A stretch of 64,000 bases of DNA from Arthrobacter sp. 35W (GTDB lineage: Bacteria; Actinomycetota; Actinomycetes; Actinomycetales; Micrococcaceae), in NCBI RefSeq assembly GCF_000482545.1, contig NZ_KI519455.1, positions 1,859,247-1,923,246 of the forward strand, read 5' to 3'. Within the stretch, counting starts at the first letter, position 1. Each line of letters opens with the position of its first letter. The notes under the pieces were generated by a model. The model was not told the origin of the DNA. It saw nothing but the letters and a program-made list of their open reading frames with translations, and searched no databases. Below, one piece after another: positions 36,246 to 46,690 of the stretch. The position numbers were made by a program, and so were the translations under genes.

Positions 36246-36620
36246 ATGTCTGATGCCAATACGGCCGATCATGGGCCGGACCATCCCCTTGGCGAGGACG
36301 GCATTGCCGATGCCCCGGCGGAATCCGCTGGCGCTCCGCAGGACGGGGCCGAGCAGGACGCCGCCGAGGAGGCTGCCGGCCTGAGCGAGCGGGATGTGGC
36401 CATGCTGGCCCTGGAACGGCAGTGGTGGAAGTACGCCGGTGCCAAGGAACAGGCCATCCGCGAACTCTTCGACATTTCCGCCACGCACTACTACCAAATC
36501 CTCAATGCGCTGATCGACACCGAAGACGCGCTGGCCCACGACCCCATGCTGGTCAAGCGATTGCGTAAACTACGTACGTCGCGCCAACAGGCCCGGACGG
36601 CCCGCCGTCTGGGCAGCTGA
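36246..36620 (+). CDS. DUF3263 domain protein
   Basis: 124 residues. An acidic, Ala-rich N-terminal tail is followed by the DUF3263 domain (about residues 45-105: [32 protein letters not shown]), a predicted helix-turn-helix-like fold conserved in Actinobacteria. The function is not established. It is followed after 41 bases by a LytR_C-domain protein, the usual neighbour of this family, so the two are probably co-transcribed and may link DNA binding with the envelope. Confidence 0.85.
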   Translation: MSDANTADHGPDHPLGEDGIADAPAESAGAPQDGAEQDAAEEAAGLSERDVAMLALERQWWKYAGAKEQAIRELFDISATHYYQILNALIDTEDALAHDPMLVKRLRKLRTSRQQARTARRLGS

Positions 36621-36661
36621 CGCCGCCCGTTGCCACAACACCACAAGGACACCGCCGCCAC

Positions 36662-37282
36662 ATGAGCACCTACCCTCGGGACGAATTCGACAAGGTCCCG
36701 GAAAATTCCTCGCGCCACGGAGTCCACCGCACCAGCATTGCCCCCACCCGGAACAACCTCGTTCCGCTGGTGGCTTTCGGTGTTCTGGCACTGGTGGTGG
36801 GCCTGGTGGCGTTCTTCGTCCTCCCGACACTGGGCTTCGGCCCCGCCTCCGCCTCGCCCAACGCCGTGATCACGAGCGGCCCCGCCGCCACGACCGACGC
36901 AGCGACCGGCGCCCCCACCGAGGAGCCGAAGGAAACCTCCGCTCCCGCCACCTCCGCGCCCGCCCCCACGACTGCCCCGCCGACGACGGCGCCTCCCGCG
37001 GCCGCCGTCGACAAGACCGTTCCCGTGCAGGTGTTCAACGGCTCCGGAGTGGGCGGTCTGGCGGCCAAGTACAGCGGCATCGTCACCGGTGCCGGCTGGG
37101 GCGTCTACCAGACGGCCAACTGGCAGGGCATGGCGCAGCCCAGCTCCGTCATCTTCTACAGCGGCACGGCACAGAAGGCGAACGCCGAGTCCCTCGCAGC
37201 GCTTCTGGGCATCAACCGCTTGGTGGACACCGCCGAGCTGGGCATCCCGCTGGCCGTGGTGCTGGGCCCGGGCGCCTTCTAA
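36662..37282 (+). CDS. LytR_C domain membrane protein
   Basis: 206 residues: a short cytoplasmic tail, one transmembrane helix (about residues 34-57) and a Pro/Thr/Ala-rich linker of about 50 residues. The extracellular LytR C-terminal domain (VPVQVFNGSGVGGLAAKYSGIV onward) closes the protein. The domain is thought to help in cell-envelope polymer attachment, but here it lacks the LCP catalytic domain. A terminator hairpin follows 13 bases later. Confidence 0.85.
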   Translation: MSTYPRDEFDKVPENSSRHGVHRTSIAPTRNNLVPLVAFGVLALVVGLVAFFVLPTLGFGPASASPNAVITSGPAATTDAATGAPTEEPKETSAPATSAPAPTTAPPTTAPPAAAVDKTVPVQVFNGSGVGGLAAKYSGIVTGAGWGVYQTANWQGMAQPSSVIFYSGTAQKANAESLAALLGINRLVDTAELGIPLAVVLGPGAF

Positions 37283-37295
37283 GGCCCTAAACGAC

Positions 37296-37352
37296 AAACT
37301 GCCCTGCAGGTGCTTCCCGCTTCAAGCGGGCAGCAGCTGCGGGGCAGTTTTG
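37296..37352 (+). terminator. Terminator of the DUF3263-LytR_C transcript
   Basis: Outer arms 37296-37309 and 37337-37350 pair with one wobble and enclose a second small hairpin (CCCGCTTCAAGCGGG), followed by TTTT. It lies between convergent genes and can serve both. Confidence 0.75.
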
Positions 37353-37359
37353 GTTGGTG

Positions 37360-37914
37360 CTAGTCCCTCAGGGGGATGCCCTTGGCATCGGTGCGGAAGT
37401 TCTCCGAGCCCGTCAGGATGAGGATGCCCTCGATGAGGCCCCAGATGGCGCTGGCAACGGCCAGGAAGCCCAGCGACAGCACGGTGATCAGCAGCTGGGC
37501 CACGGCCTTGCCGATGTAGCCAAGGTAGAAGTTGTGGATGCCCAGGGAACCCAGGAAGATGCCCAGCAGGCCGGCAACCAGCTTGGACTTCTGCTCGCTC
37601 GGCAGCTGGTAGCCCTGCTGCATCGGTTGTCCGTAGCCGGGCTGGGGGTAGCTCTGCTGCATCGGCTGGCCGTAGCCGGGCTGCGGGTAGCCCGGCGCCT
37701 GCTGGGCGTAGGGCGGGTTCTGGACGGGTGCGCCGTAGGGAGGCTGCGCTGCCGACGGCGCTGCCGGGTATGCCGGCGCCTCGGCGGCCGGCGGGGCCGG
37801 GGCCGGCTTGTCATAGCCTGCCGGCGGCGCGGGGTAGGCCGTAGCCTCTGGGGCTTCCGGGATGTCTGGCACCTCGGGGGTAGCCGGCTTCTCCGGGGTG
37901 GGCTGTTCGCTCAT
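37360..37914 (-). CDS. TM2 domain protein with Pro/Tyr-rich tail
   Basis: 184 residues. The first ~110 are a Pro/Ala/Tyr/Gln-rich disordered tail with tandem YPQPGYGQPMQQ units. The C-terminal TM2 domain has two helices joined by LGIHNFYLGYIGKA. TM2 proteins are small membrane proteins without an agreed role. The tail resembles those of mycobacterial and Arthrobacter membrane-associated scaffolds. It ends close to a shared terminator. Confidence 0.85.
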   Translation of the reverse strand: MSEQPTPEKPATPEVPDIPEAPEATAYPAPPAGYDKPAPAPPAAEAPAYPAAPSAAQPPYGAPVQNPPYAQQAPGYPQPGYGQPMQQSYPQPGYGQPMQQGYQLPSEQKSKLVAGLLGIFLGSLGIHNFYLGYIGKAVAQLLITVLSLGFLAVASAIWGLIEGILILTGSENFRTDAKGIPLRD

Positions 37915-38058
37915 TGTGGCTCCTTGGAATTAAAGGAGGGCATCATCGCTGCCCCCATCGATGCATGTGCAGGAGTATCTCCCCTCCCACGCTATGGCAT
38001 CTGCCACTTCAGCGGAAGGACATTCGGTTTCACTGGCAGCTCAAGACGCGCGCGTATG

Positions 38059-38085
38059 TTTGCACTCTCCACCACAGAGTGCTAA
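38059..38085 (+). promoter_or_regulatory. CIRCE operator 1 (HrcA)
   Basis: TTTGCACTC-N9-GAGTGCTAA at 38059-38085 matches the CIRCE consensus TTAGCACTC-N9-GAGTGCTAA except at the second and third bases. It lies just upstream of the groEL -35 (TTGACT, 38089-38094), and HrcA bound there would repress groEL until heat shock. Confidence 0.88.
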
Positions 38086-38093
38086 TTATTGAC

Positions 38094-39903
<1,810 letters not shown>

Positions 39904-39920
39904 CCACACCCGTCTAGCCT

Positions 39921-39973
39921 GACGACGGCGGTGTCCGGTTCCCTTTTGGGGGGAACCGGACACCGCCGTCGTT
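39921..39973 (+). terminator. Strong hairpin terminator of groEL
   Basis: Arms 39921-39943 and 39951-39973 pair over 22 bases with a T-rich loop, followed by a short T-rich run. It lies between convergent groEL and the AMIN-like gene. Confidence 0.85.
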
Positions 39974-39988
39974 CTTGTTTCTGCGCCG

Positions 39989-40603
39989 CTACCAGCGGTG
40001 GGCGACGTCGACCACCAGCCGTGATCCATCGCCCGGACCGTCCAGGGTGAAGACCCGGAACGGCAGGCGGGCCCGAACGCCCAGTCCAATCTGCGTCACT
40101 GCTTCAAAGGTGCCCAGGAAGGCCACCTGGCGGAAGGTCGCAAAGCCTGCAACGTTGACTGCTTCCTTCGGGTTGGCCGGGGAGTACGTGGCGTTGTAGT
40201 CGCTGTCATGGGCCGGTGCCAGCACCGTCACCTGGAGGAACGCTCCACCCCGCAGCGGAACCACGGCACCCGAGCCATCCTGCACCACCTCGGGGACGTA
40301 GCGCACGGTGTAGCGGGGAGCCTCGCCCCGCACGTCCACCACCAGACGGTCGAAGCACGCATGGCGCCCGGCGCGGATGTTGGTGATGGGATCCTGGCTT
40401 GGCCCCAGATTGGTGGCATTGGACCTTGGCAGCGATCCCCAGACAATGCCGCAGTTGTGCCAGGACAAGCCGGAAACCGGGACTGCAGCGGCAGTGGATG
40501 CCGAGGCTCCTGCCGGTGCAACGAGGCCGAGCCCCGCCGCCAGCAGCACTGCGGCCAATGCGGTGCGCGCCTTCCGCCACCGCGTGGGGATGGTGATGTC
40601 CAT
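39989..40603 (-). CDS. Secreted AMIN-like domain protein
   Basis: 204 residues. An N-terminal Sec signal (basic start, hydrophobic stretch, cut near ASAS at about residue 35) is followed by a beta-rich AMIN-like domain (CFDRLVVDVRGEAPRYTVRYVPEV). There is no lipobox, so the protein is probably released or loosely wall-bound. AMIN domains bind peptidoglycan or envelope proteins. The gene stands alone. Confidence 0.75.
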   Translation of the reverse strand: MDITIPTRWRKARTALAAVLLAAGLGLVAPAGASASTAAAVPVSGLSWHNCGIVWGSLPRSNATNLGPSQDPITNIRAGRHACFDRLVVDVRGEAPRYTVRYVPEVVQDGSGAVVPLRGGAFLQVTVLAPAHDSDYNATYSPANPKEAVNVAGFATFRQVAFLGTFEAVTQIGLGVRARLPFRVFTLDGPGDGSRLVVDVAHRW

Positions 40604-40752
40604 GTCAGCGCCCTGCTTGGTTGAAGGAATGCGTCAAGTGTGGCTGGGGGATGGCGCACGATCAAGCAAGGATCGGCGGCGATGGGGGTACGATTCGGCA
40701 TCGCTGGAACTCGTGGGAATCCGCGTGCTCCGTCCCATGAAAGTATTGATGC

Positions 40753-41709
40753 ATGACGATTGTTGCTGCCGCTGATGGGTCCGCACTGGGAAATCCCGGG
40801 CCGGCCGGCTGGGCCTGGTACGTGGATGAGAACTGCTGGCAGGCCGGGGGCTGGCCGCATGGAACCAACAACCAGGGCGAGCTGATGGCCGTGCTGGATC
40901 TGTTCCGCTCCACGGCGCACCTGCCGAACGAGCCGCTGCGCATCCTCTGCGACAGCCAGTACGTCATCAACTGCATCACGAAATGGATGCCGGGTTGGAA
41001 GCGCAAGGGCTGGCGCAAAGCCGACGGCAAGCCAGTGCTCAACGTGGATCTGCTCAAGGACATTGACGCTGCCATCGTGGGCCGCAGCTACACCTTTGAA
41101 TGGGTGAAGGGCCACGCCGGACACGACCTCAACGAGGCGGCCGACGACAAGGCGCGTGCCGCTGCCACGGCCTACCAGGCCAAGCGCCAGCCGCCCCGCG
41201 GGCCGGGGTTCCCCGGCGCCGTCGACGGCGGAACCGCAGCCTCGCCGGCAGGACAGCTCTCGTCGTCGCCCGTGCACCAGGCAGCGCCGCAGCAATCGGT
41301 CCAGCTGGACCACGAGCAGCCGGACCTCTTCTCCGCCCTGGCCGACGAGGACGCGGCGCCCTTCGCCCGCACCCCGGCCGACGCCGTCGTCGCGCTGGAA
41401 CGGGAGCTGCTGGACCCCTCGGTCCGGGCCGACAGCACCCGCGTGGCGACCCTGCTGCACCCCGACTTTGAAGAGATCGGGGCCTCAGGGCGCCTGTGGA
41501 CGCGCGACGCCGTGCTGGACGAACTGGTGGGCGAGGCCTTTGCGGAGCCGGCCATGGACATTTTGAATGTTGCCATGTTGGACGGCACCACGGCCTTGTT
41601 GACGTACCGAAGCACCGACCAACGGGGGAGTTCGCTTCGCAGCTCCCTGTGGCGCCACGCCGACGGCCAGTGGCGCCTGCGTTTCCACCAAGGCACCCCC
41701 GAGGCGTAG
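40753..41709 (+). CDS. Ribonuclease HI fused to an NTF2-like (DUF4440) domain
   Basis: 318 residues. The RNase HI domain covers residues 1 to about 140 and removes RNA from RNA:DNA hybrids. The catalytic residues are all present: D8, E43, D67, H121 and D131. A linker of about 60 residues (Pro/Gln/Ser-rich) leads to a C-terminal NTF2-like fold of about 110 residues (from AVVALERELLDP to LWRHADGQWRLRFHQG), typical of DUF4440 proteins. The fusion is unusual for RNase HI; the second domain may bind a small ligand or dimerise the enzyme. A dispersed palindromic element follows the stop. Confidence 0.88.
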   Translation: MTIVAAADGSALGNPGPAGWAWYVDENCWQAGGWPHGTNNQGELMAVLDLFRSTAHLPNEPLRILCDSQYVINCITKWMPGWKRKGWRKADGKPVLNVDLLKDIDAAIVGRSYTFEWVKGHAGHDLNEAADDKARAAATAYQAKRQPPRGPGFPGAVDGGTAASPAGQLSSSPVHQAAPQQSVQLDHEQPDLFSALADEDAAPFARTPADAVVALERELLDPSVRADSTRVATLLHPDFEEIGASGRLWTRDAVLDELVGEAFAEPAMDILNVAMLDGTTALLTYRSTDQRGSSLRSSLWRHADGQWRLRFHQGTPEA

Positions 41710-41741
41710 GGAAGCGGCAGGGGACGCGGACCTGCATCGGC

Positions 41742-41799
41742 GACGCACTTCCCCGTCCATGACGCGACCACTACTGCGTCCTGGAAGGGGTTCGACGTC
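41742..41799. repeat. Dispersed palindromic element, copy 2
   Basis: About 58 bases related to 2802-2859: the CCCGTYCATGACRCGACCAC core and TGCGTCC are shared, but the terminal arms are less complementary than in copy 1. It lies 33 bases behind the RNase HI stop, in a convergent gap like copy 1. Confidence 0.55.
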
Positions 41800-41868
41800 G
41801 CTGGCCGGGGACATTGACTGCTCACCGGGTTTCGGCTCCGCTTCGCTGCGCTCAACCACCGGGGAGGG

Positions 41869-42162
41869 TCAGCGGGCGGAGAACATGCGGGTGTTGGCTT
41901 CTTCGGCCTGGGCGTATTGGGTGGCGGCGGTGCCGAGGGCGGCGTTGATGCTCTCAAGGGAGGCTTCAACCCGCAGCTGGGTGGCCCGCCAGTCATTGAC
42001 AAGCACCTGGAAATTGTTCGAGGCCGCGCCGGTCCAGGTGGACTGGAGGTCCGCCAGATTGCGGGTCATGGCATCCACCTCGGCCCTGATGCGCTCCATC
42101 GAGCCGTGGACTGCCTGGTTCTTGACCCCGAGCTCGTCACTGTTGACGTTGAACTGTGCCAT
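41869..42162 (-). CDS. WXG100-family (ESAT-6-like) protein
   Basis: 97 residues from the ATG at 42162, which follows AGGAGG. A helical hairpin is expected, with the WXG turn as WTG in LQSTWTGAASNNF. Such proteins are substrates or partners of type VII (ESX) secretion, but no EccC/EssC ATPase or other secretion gene lies in the window. It sits alone next to a two-component system and probably depends on a secretion locus elsewhere. Confidence 0.85.
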   Translation of the reverse strand: MAQFNVNSDELGVKNQAVHGSMERIRAEVDAMTRNLADLQSTWTGAASNNFQVLVNDWRATQLRVEASLESINAALGTAATQYAQAEEANTRMFSAR

Positions 42163-42237
42163 GGTGTTCCTCCTGGAATCGTGGGTTGCACCATTCCATG
42201 CTGGGACGGCCGCAGGCAGCCCAGGCACCCGTACGTC

Positions 42238-43845
42238 CTAGTTGTGCTGGCCCGCGCCCTCCGCCGCAGCTGTGGAGGAACCGGCGGCATCGGCTGCGCC
42301 GGGGGAGGCCGCACCGCCGTCGCTGCCGCCGTCGCTGCCAGGCGCTGGCGCAGTGGCCGCTGCCCCGCCGTCGGCGGCTGTCTCGTCTCCGGCGTCGGAG
42401 GCGGACTCGAACGGCAGCGTAATGACCATGGTGGCCCCGCCGCCCTCCGTCGGTTCCAGCCGGACGGTTCCGGAGTGGGCTGCAACAATCGCCGCCACAA
42501 TGGCCAGACCCAGCCCGCTGCCGCCGGTGTTGCGGTTGCGGGAGGTGTCGGCCCGGTAGAAGCGTTCGAAGATGCGCGGGGCCTCTTCATCGGAGATGCC
42601 CGGCCCATGGTCGCGGATGGCCAGCACCGAGACCTGGCGGTCGGCTTCGGTGCGTGTGCCCACCAGAATCTCCAACGGCGTTCCCTCGGGGGTGTAGCGC
42701 AGGCAGTTGCCCATCAGATTGGCCACCACCTGGCGCAGCTTGGCCTCATCGCCTCGGGTCGGGGCGCTGGTGGCCGGGCCGCCGTCGAGGCCCTGGACGG
42801 TGATGGTCCTGTCCCCGGCGATGGCGCGGGCGTCCACGACGGCGTCGTGGCCCAGCAGCAGCAGGTCCACCGGTTTGAGCTGCAGCGGGCGCTGTTCGTC
42901 AATGCGGGCCAGCATGAGCAGATCCTCCACCAATTCGCCCATGCGCTTGGCTTCGCTCTCGATCCTGCCCATGGCGGTGCCCACATCCTCCGGGGTCTGC
43001 AGGGCGCCGTGGCGGTACAGCTCGGAGAAGCCGCGGATGGTCACCAGTGGGGTGCGCAGCTCATGCGAGGCGTCGGCAACAAAGCGGCGCATCCGCGTCT
43101 CCGACGCCGTGCGGGCGGCGAAGGCGGATTCGATGTGCGCCAGCATCGCGTTCAGCGAGCCGGACAGCCGGCCCACTTCGGTGTTGGGGTTTTCAATGTG
43201 CACGCGCCGGGACAGATCGCCGGCAGCAATGGCCGCGGCGGTCCGCTCCACCCTGGCCAGTGGTCTAAAGGATCTGGTGACTGTCCAATAGGCGATCATC
43301 GTGCCCAGCGTGATGGCCAGTATGGCGACACCCGCGATGACCACCGCCAGCCGCTCCATGGTGCCGTTCAGCGACTCGTAGGGGAGGCCGACGACGACGT
43401 ACCCGACAAATTTGGCCGGCCCGTCGGACGCCGTCACCGTGATGGTCGCCGGCGAGACCAGGATCAGGCGCCAGGGGTCGCCGCCGTCGCTGCTGGGCGC
43501 GGTGAAGGGCCGCCCGGCCAGCAGGTTTGCCTGGTTGAGGGTCAGCGGCGACATCACCGGCTGGTCCTTGCCCGAGCGGTTCTGGCCCACCAGGGAGCCG
43601 TCCTGGGCGAAGTAGCCCACGTAGTACTCGAAGCCGATGGGGTTGTCCGGATTGTTCTCCGCGTGGACGCCGCCGGCGATCGATTTCTGGAAGGTTTGCA
43701 ACTGCGCGTCCATCTGGTCCTCGAGGAACGAGTGGAGCAGCAGGAACGTGGTGGTCCCCAGCGCCAGCAGCGAGAGGGACAGCAGGGCGCTGATGATGGC
43801 CACCAGCTGCGACCGCAGCGAAGCGTTCTTCCAGATGTGGATCAA
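42238..43845 (-). CDS. Sensor histidine kinase (OmpR-pair, HAMP)
   Basis: 535 residues. Transmembrane helix 1 is at about residues 15-38, followed by an extracellular sensor of ~120 residues and helix 2 at about 165-187. HAMP comes next, then the HisKA box RFVADASHELRTPLV with H261, and an HATPase domain with NLMGNCLRYTPEG and GGSGLGLAIV. A C-terminal Gly/Ala/Ser-rich tail of ~55 residues is unusual. TTG is the probable start; it lies 5 bases from the stop of the response regulator gene upstream. The signal is unknown. Confidence 0.93.
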   Translation of the reverse strand: MIHIWKNASLRSQLVAIISALLSLSLLALGTTTFLLLHSFLEDQMDAQLQTFQKSIAGGVHAENNPDNPIGFEYYVGYFAQDGSLVGQNRSGKDQPVMSPLTLNQANLLAGRPFTAPSSDGGDPWRLILVSPATITVTASDGPAKFVGYVVVGLPYESLNGTMERLAVVIAGVAILAITLGTMIAYWTVTRSFRPLARVERTAAAIAAGDLSRRVHIENPNTEVGRLSGSLNAMLAHIESAFAARTASETRMRRFVADASHELRTPLVTIRGFSELYRHGALQTPEDVGTAMGRIESEAKRMGELVEDLLMLARIDEQRPLQLKPVDLLLLGHDAVVDARAIAGDRTITVQGLDGGPATSAPTRGDEAKLRQVVANLMGNCLRYTPEGTPLEILVGTRTEADRQVSVLAIRDHGPGISDEEAPRIFERFYRADTSRNRNTGGSGLGLAIVAAIVAAHSGTVRLEPTEGGGATMVITLPFESASDAGDETAADGGAAATAPAPGSDGGSDGGAASPGAADAAGSSTAAAEGAGQHN

Positions 43846-43849
43846 GGGA

Positions 43850-44563
43850 CTAGCGCTTCTCTGCCGTCCGGAGCACGTAGCCCACGCCGCGCTTGGTCTG
43901 GATCAGGGCGGGCAGGGATGGATCCGTGTCCACCTTGCGGCGCAGGTAGGAGATGTAGGACTCCACGATGGAGGCGTCGCCGTTGAAGTCGTACTCCCAG
44001 ACGTGGTCCAGGATCTGGGCCTTGGACAGCACGCGGTTGGGGTTGAGCATCAGGTAGCGCAGCAGCTTGAACTCGGTGGGGGACAGCTCCACGGTCTTGC
44101 CCGCGCGGCGGACCTCGTGGGCGTCGTCGTCGAGCTCCAGATCGTCAACGCGCAGGACGGCGTCGTCGTCCTCGGTCGGCTGGGTGCGCCGCAGCACGGC
44201 GCGGATGCGCGCCACCACCTCATCCAGGCTGAAGGGCTTGGTGACGTAGTCGTCCCCGCCGACGGTCAGGCCGGTGACCTTGTCCTCGGTGTCGTCGCGG
44301 GCGGTGAGGAACAGCACCGGGAAGTGCCGTCCGGCCGCGCGCAGGCGGCGGGTGACGGTGAACCCGTCCATGTCCGGCAGCATCACGTCCAGGACGGCCA
44401 GATCGGGGTTGTGCTCCTCGGCGGCGGCCAGTGCCTCGCGCCCATTGGCGGCGGCGACCACCTCAAAGCCGGCAAACCGCAGCGAGGTGGAGAGCAGCTC
44501 GCGGATGTTGGGCTCGTCGTCGACAACAAGGAGCTTTGCTTCGGGTCCAGTCTTTTTCACCAT
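43850..44563 (-). CDS. OmpR-family response regulator
   Basis: 237 residues. The receiver domain has D15/D16 and phosphoacceptor D59 (DLAVLDVMLPDMDG); the C-terminal winged helix has FKLLRYLMLNPNRVLSKAQILDHVWEY. GGAG precedes the ATG. It is co-transcribed with the HAMP kinase gene just downstream and is its cognate partner. Confidence 0.95.
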   Translation of the reverse strand: MVKKTGPEAKLLVVDDEPNIRELLSTSLRFAGFEVVAAANGREALAAAEEHNPDLAVLDVMLPDMDGFTVTRRLRAAGRHFPVLFLTARDDTEDKVTGLTVGGDDYVTKPFSLDEVVARIRAVLRRTQPTEDDDAVLRVDDLELDDDAHEVRRAGKTVELSPTEFKLLRYLMLNPNRVLSKAQILDHVWEYDFNGDASIVESYISYLRRKVDTDPSLPALIQTKRGVGYVLRTAEKR

Positions 44564-44681
44564 TTCAGTCTCCGACCATTGGCTGGGAATTGGCTGAATA
44601 TACCTTGTGCGTCCACTGTCAGCGTACGCCCAGCCCGCATCCGGCGTACAGTCAGACGCCGCTCGGCCGCAACACCGGAAC

Positions 44682-45308
44682 TCAGCGCATGCCCTCTCGG
44701 CGGATGGCCGTGGCGATGGCGGCCGCGCGCGTCTCCACGCCGAGTTTGGCGTAGATATGGGCCAGATGGGTCTTCACCGTGGCTTCGGAAATGAACAGGC
44801 TCCGGCCCAGCTCGCGGTTGCTCAACCCCTGGGTGAGCAGGGTGAGCAGCTCCGCCTCGCGCGGGGTGAGCACGGCCTCCGGATTGCGCAGCTGGGCAAA
44901 AAGCCGCGAGGCCACCGGGGCGCTCATGTGGCTGCGGCCGGCGACAGCGCCGCGGACGGCGGCGAAGATCTCCTCCGGGGCGGCGTCCTTGAGCAGGTAG
45001 CCCATGGCGCCGGCGTCCACCGAGCGCACGATGTCCGCGTCGGAGTCGTAGGTGGTGAACACCAGAATGGGTTGGCGGGGATTGTCCGCCCGCAGCGCCT
45101 TGATGGCCGCGATGCCGTCCATCCCGGGGCCCATGGCCAGATCCATGATGACCACATCGGGGCTCGACGCCGCCACGGCGGACAGGGCCTCTTCGCCCGA
45201 GCCGGCCTCGGCCACGACGTCGAGGTCCTCCTGGGTGCCCAGCAGCGCCTTCAGCCCGGTGCGGACCACCAGATGGTCGTCCACCAGCAGGATCCGGATG
45301 GTGGTCAT
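44682..45308 (-). CDS. LuxR/NarL-family response regulator (SenR-like)
   Basis: 208 residues: receiver with D10/D11 and phosphoacceptor D56 (DVVIMDLAMG), then a LuxR helix-turn-helix (LTPREAELLTLLTQGLSNRELGRSLFISEATVKTHLAHIYAKLGV, read here in pieces). It overlaps the kinase gene by four bases. Together with the divergent HbpS-like gene, the locus matches the HbpS-SenS-SenR system of Streptomyces, which controls heme and oxidative-stress genes. Assignment to SenR rests on this arrangement and the family, not on a comparison I could run. Confidence 0.88.
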   Translation of the reverse strand: MTTIRILLVDDHLVVRTGLKALLGTQEDLDVVAEAGSGEEALSAVAASSPDVVIMDLAMGPGMDGIAAIKALRADNPRQPILVFTTYDSDADIVRSVDAGAMGYLLKDAAPEEIFAAVRGAVAGRSHMSAPVASRLFAQLRNPEAVLTPREAELLTLLTQGLSNRELGRSLFISEATVKTHLAHIYAKLGVETRAAAIATAIRREGMR

Positions 45309-46489
45309 GGGGTGTCCTCCAAGAGTGGCAGCGGAATCTGGGCGGCGACGATGGTGCCCTCGCCGGGGGTGCTTTCCACACTGAAGGTGCCGCCGAGCTG
45401 CTCCACGCGCTGGCGCATGGCCCGCAGCCCGTAGCCGCCATCCGCACTGGGCGCATCCAGCAGCTGAGGATCGAAGCCGCGGCCGTCGTCGTGGATGTCC
45501 AGCGTCACGGCGTCGGGCAGATAGCCGAGGGTGAGCACCGTGCGGCTGGCGCCGGCGTGCAGGGTGATGTTGGCGCAGGCGCTTTGGGCGACCCGCACCA
45601 TGGCATGGCGCACATCCAGCGGCACCGGCCGTTCCAGTCCCGTGGCCGCCAGCTCCGCCCCACCCACATAGGCGGTGGCGGCCTCGAGCAGCGCGGCAGG
45701 GAGGGGGACATCGTCCGAACCGGGGGAGGACAGCTCATGGACCAGGCTGCGGGTCTCGGCCAGGTTCCCGCGCAGCAGCGTGCCGGCCTGCCGGATGTCA
45801 GCCAGGGCCGACGGCGCCGGCCAGGACCGTGCGGCGGCCTCCAGCAGGAGGATGTTCGAGGCCAGGCCTTGGGTGACGGTGTCGTGGATTTCCCGGGAGA
45901 CCCGTTCGCGCTCCGCGGCGGCGCCGGCCTCGCGCTCGCTGGCCAGCAGCCGCTCCTGCGCCGCCTCGACCTCGCGGTGGAGCTGCCGCTGGATGCGGGC
46001 GTCGGCCTCGATGCGGTCGTACACCACCGTCAGCAGGACGCCGACGGCGAGGGGTCCCAGCAGCATGGCAATGTCGGTGCCGCCGCTGAGCCTGAACAGC
46101 CCGGCGGCGGTGGCCACGGTGGTGGCCGCCGCGGCGGTGTAGGCCACGGCACCGCTGAAGGCGGCGCGGCAGAGGAAGTAGAGGGCGAAGGAGCACCAGG
46201 CGAAGCTGGGGGCCGAGAGCACCAGTGGCACCCAGACGGCCATCAGGGCCAGCATCCACACCGGATGGGGTTCGCGGTGCCGGGCCAGAACCGCCACCGA
46301 GGCGTACAGGATTGCCACGGCTGCCGCGGCCGCCAGCACCCAGAGGTTGTCCGCCGGGCTGTGCCGCATCGTGTACCGCACCCCGGAGGCCACCATGAGG
46401 ACGGCAAAGCCAAAGTGGACGACGGCGTCGATCCGCTCCAGGGAGGGCCGCCGGGCAGGGGCCCCGGGCACAGTGTCTGAGGCTCTCAT
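45305..46489 (-). CDS. Multi-pass sensor histidine kinase, HisKA_3 (SenS-like)
   Basis: 394 residues from the ATG at 46489 (GGATGG upstream; an ATG seven codons earlier lacks a ribosome-binding site). Five or so transmembrane helices lie between residues 20 and 160, followed by a coiled linker and the HisKA_3 box ERERVSREIHDTVTQGLASN with H202. A short HATPase domain closes it (DIHDDGRGFD, GGYGLRAMRQRVEQLGG). The five-helix sensor and NarL-type partner are as in SenS, which senses the extracellular heme-binding protein HbpS. Confidence 0.9.
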   Translation of the reverse strand: MRASDTVPGAPARRPSLERIDAVVHFGFAVLMVASGVRYTMRHSPADNLWVLAAAAAVAILYASVAVLARHREPHPVWMLALMAVWVPLVLSAPSFAWCSFALYFLCRAAFSGAVAYTAAAATTVATAAGLFRLSGGTDIAMLLGPLAVGVLLTVVYDRIEADARIQRQLHREVEAAQERLLASEREAGAAAERERVSREIHDTVTQGLASNILLLEAAARSWPAPSALADIRQAGTLLRGNLAETRSLVHELSSPGSDDVPLPAALLEAATAYVGGAELAATGLERPVPLDVRHAMVRVAQSACANITLHAGASRTVLTLGYLPDAVTLDIHDDGRGFDPQLLDAPSADGGYGLRAMRQRVEQLGGTFSVESTPGEGTIVAAQIPLPLLEDTP

Positions 46490-46561
46490 GCGGTGTCCAT
46501 CCAGGTCCATCCAGCGGCAAAGGGTTCCTGTTCCATGCTAGAGGGCGCGCGGGAGGCTCCG

Positions 46562-46602
46562 CCTCAGCCATTTGGCTGATACGGCCGCCCCAACGGCTGA
46601 GG
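46562..46602. promoter_or_regulatory. Candidate operator between SenS-like and HbpS-like genes
   Basis: CAGCCA (46565-46570) and TGGCTG (46573-46578) form a compact inverted repeat. A third GGCTGAGG (46595-46602) mirrors CCTCAGCC (46562-46569). Repeated GGCTGA half-sites in a divergent promoter region suggest a response-regulator binding site; unproven. Confidence 0.4.
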
Positions 46603-46690
46603 CCGCGGTGGCCGAAGGCCCGATGCCCGGCGGCGGCAGGTGGCGGAAGCATGGAGGAACACGCAGTTCATTCCATCCGAGGAGACCACC

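Noticed and set aside
41869-46489. Type VII secretion locus around the WXG100 gene
   Set aside because: The neighbours are two-component genes; no FtsK-like ATPase, mycosin or EccD-type protein is present.
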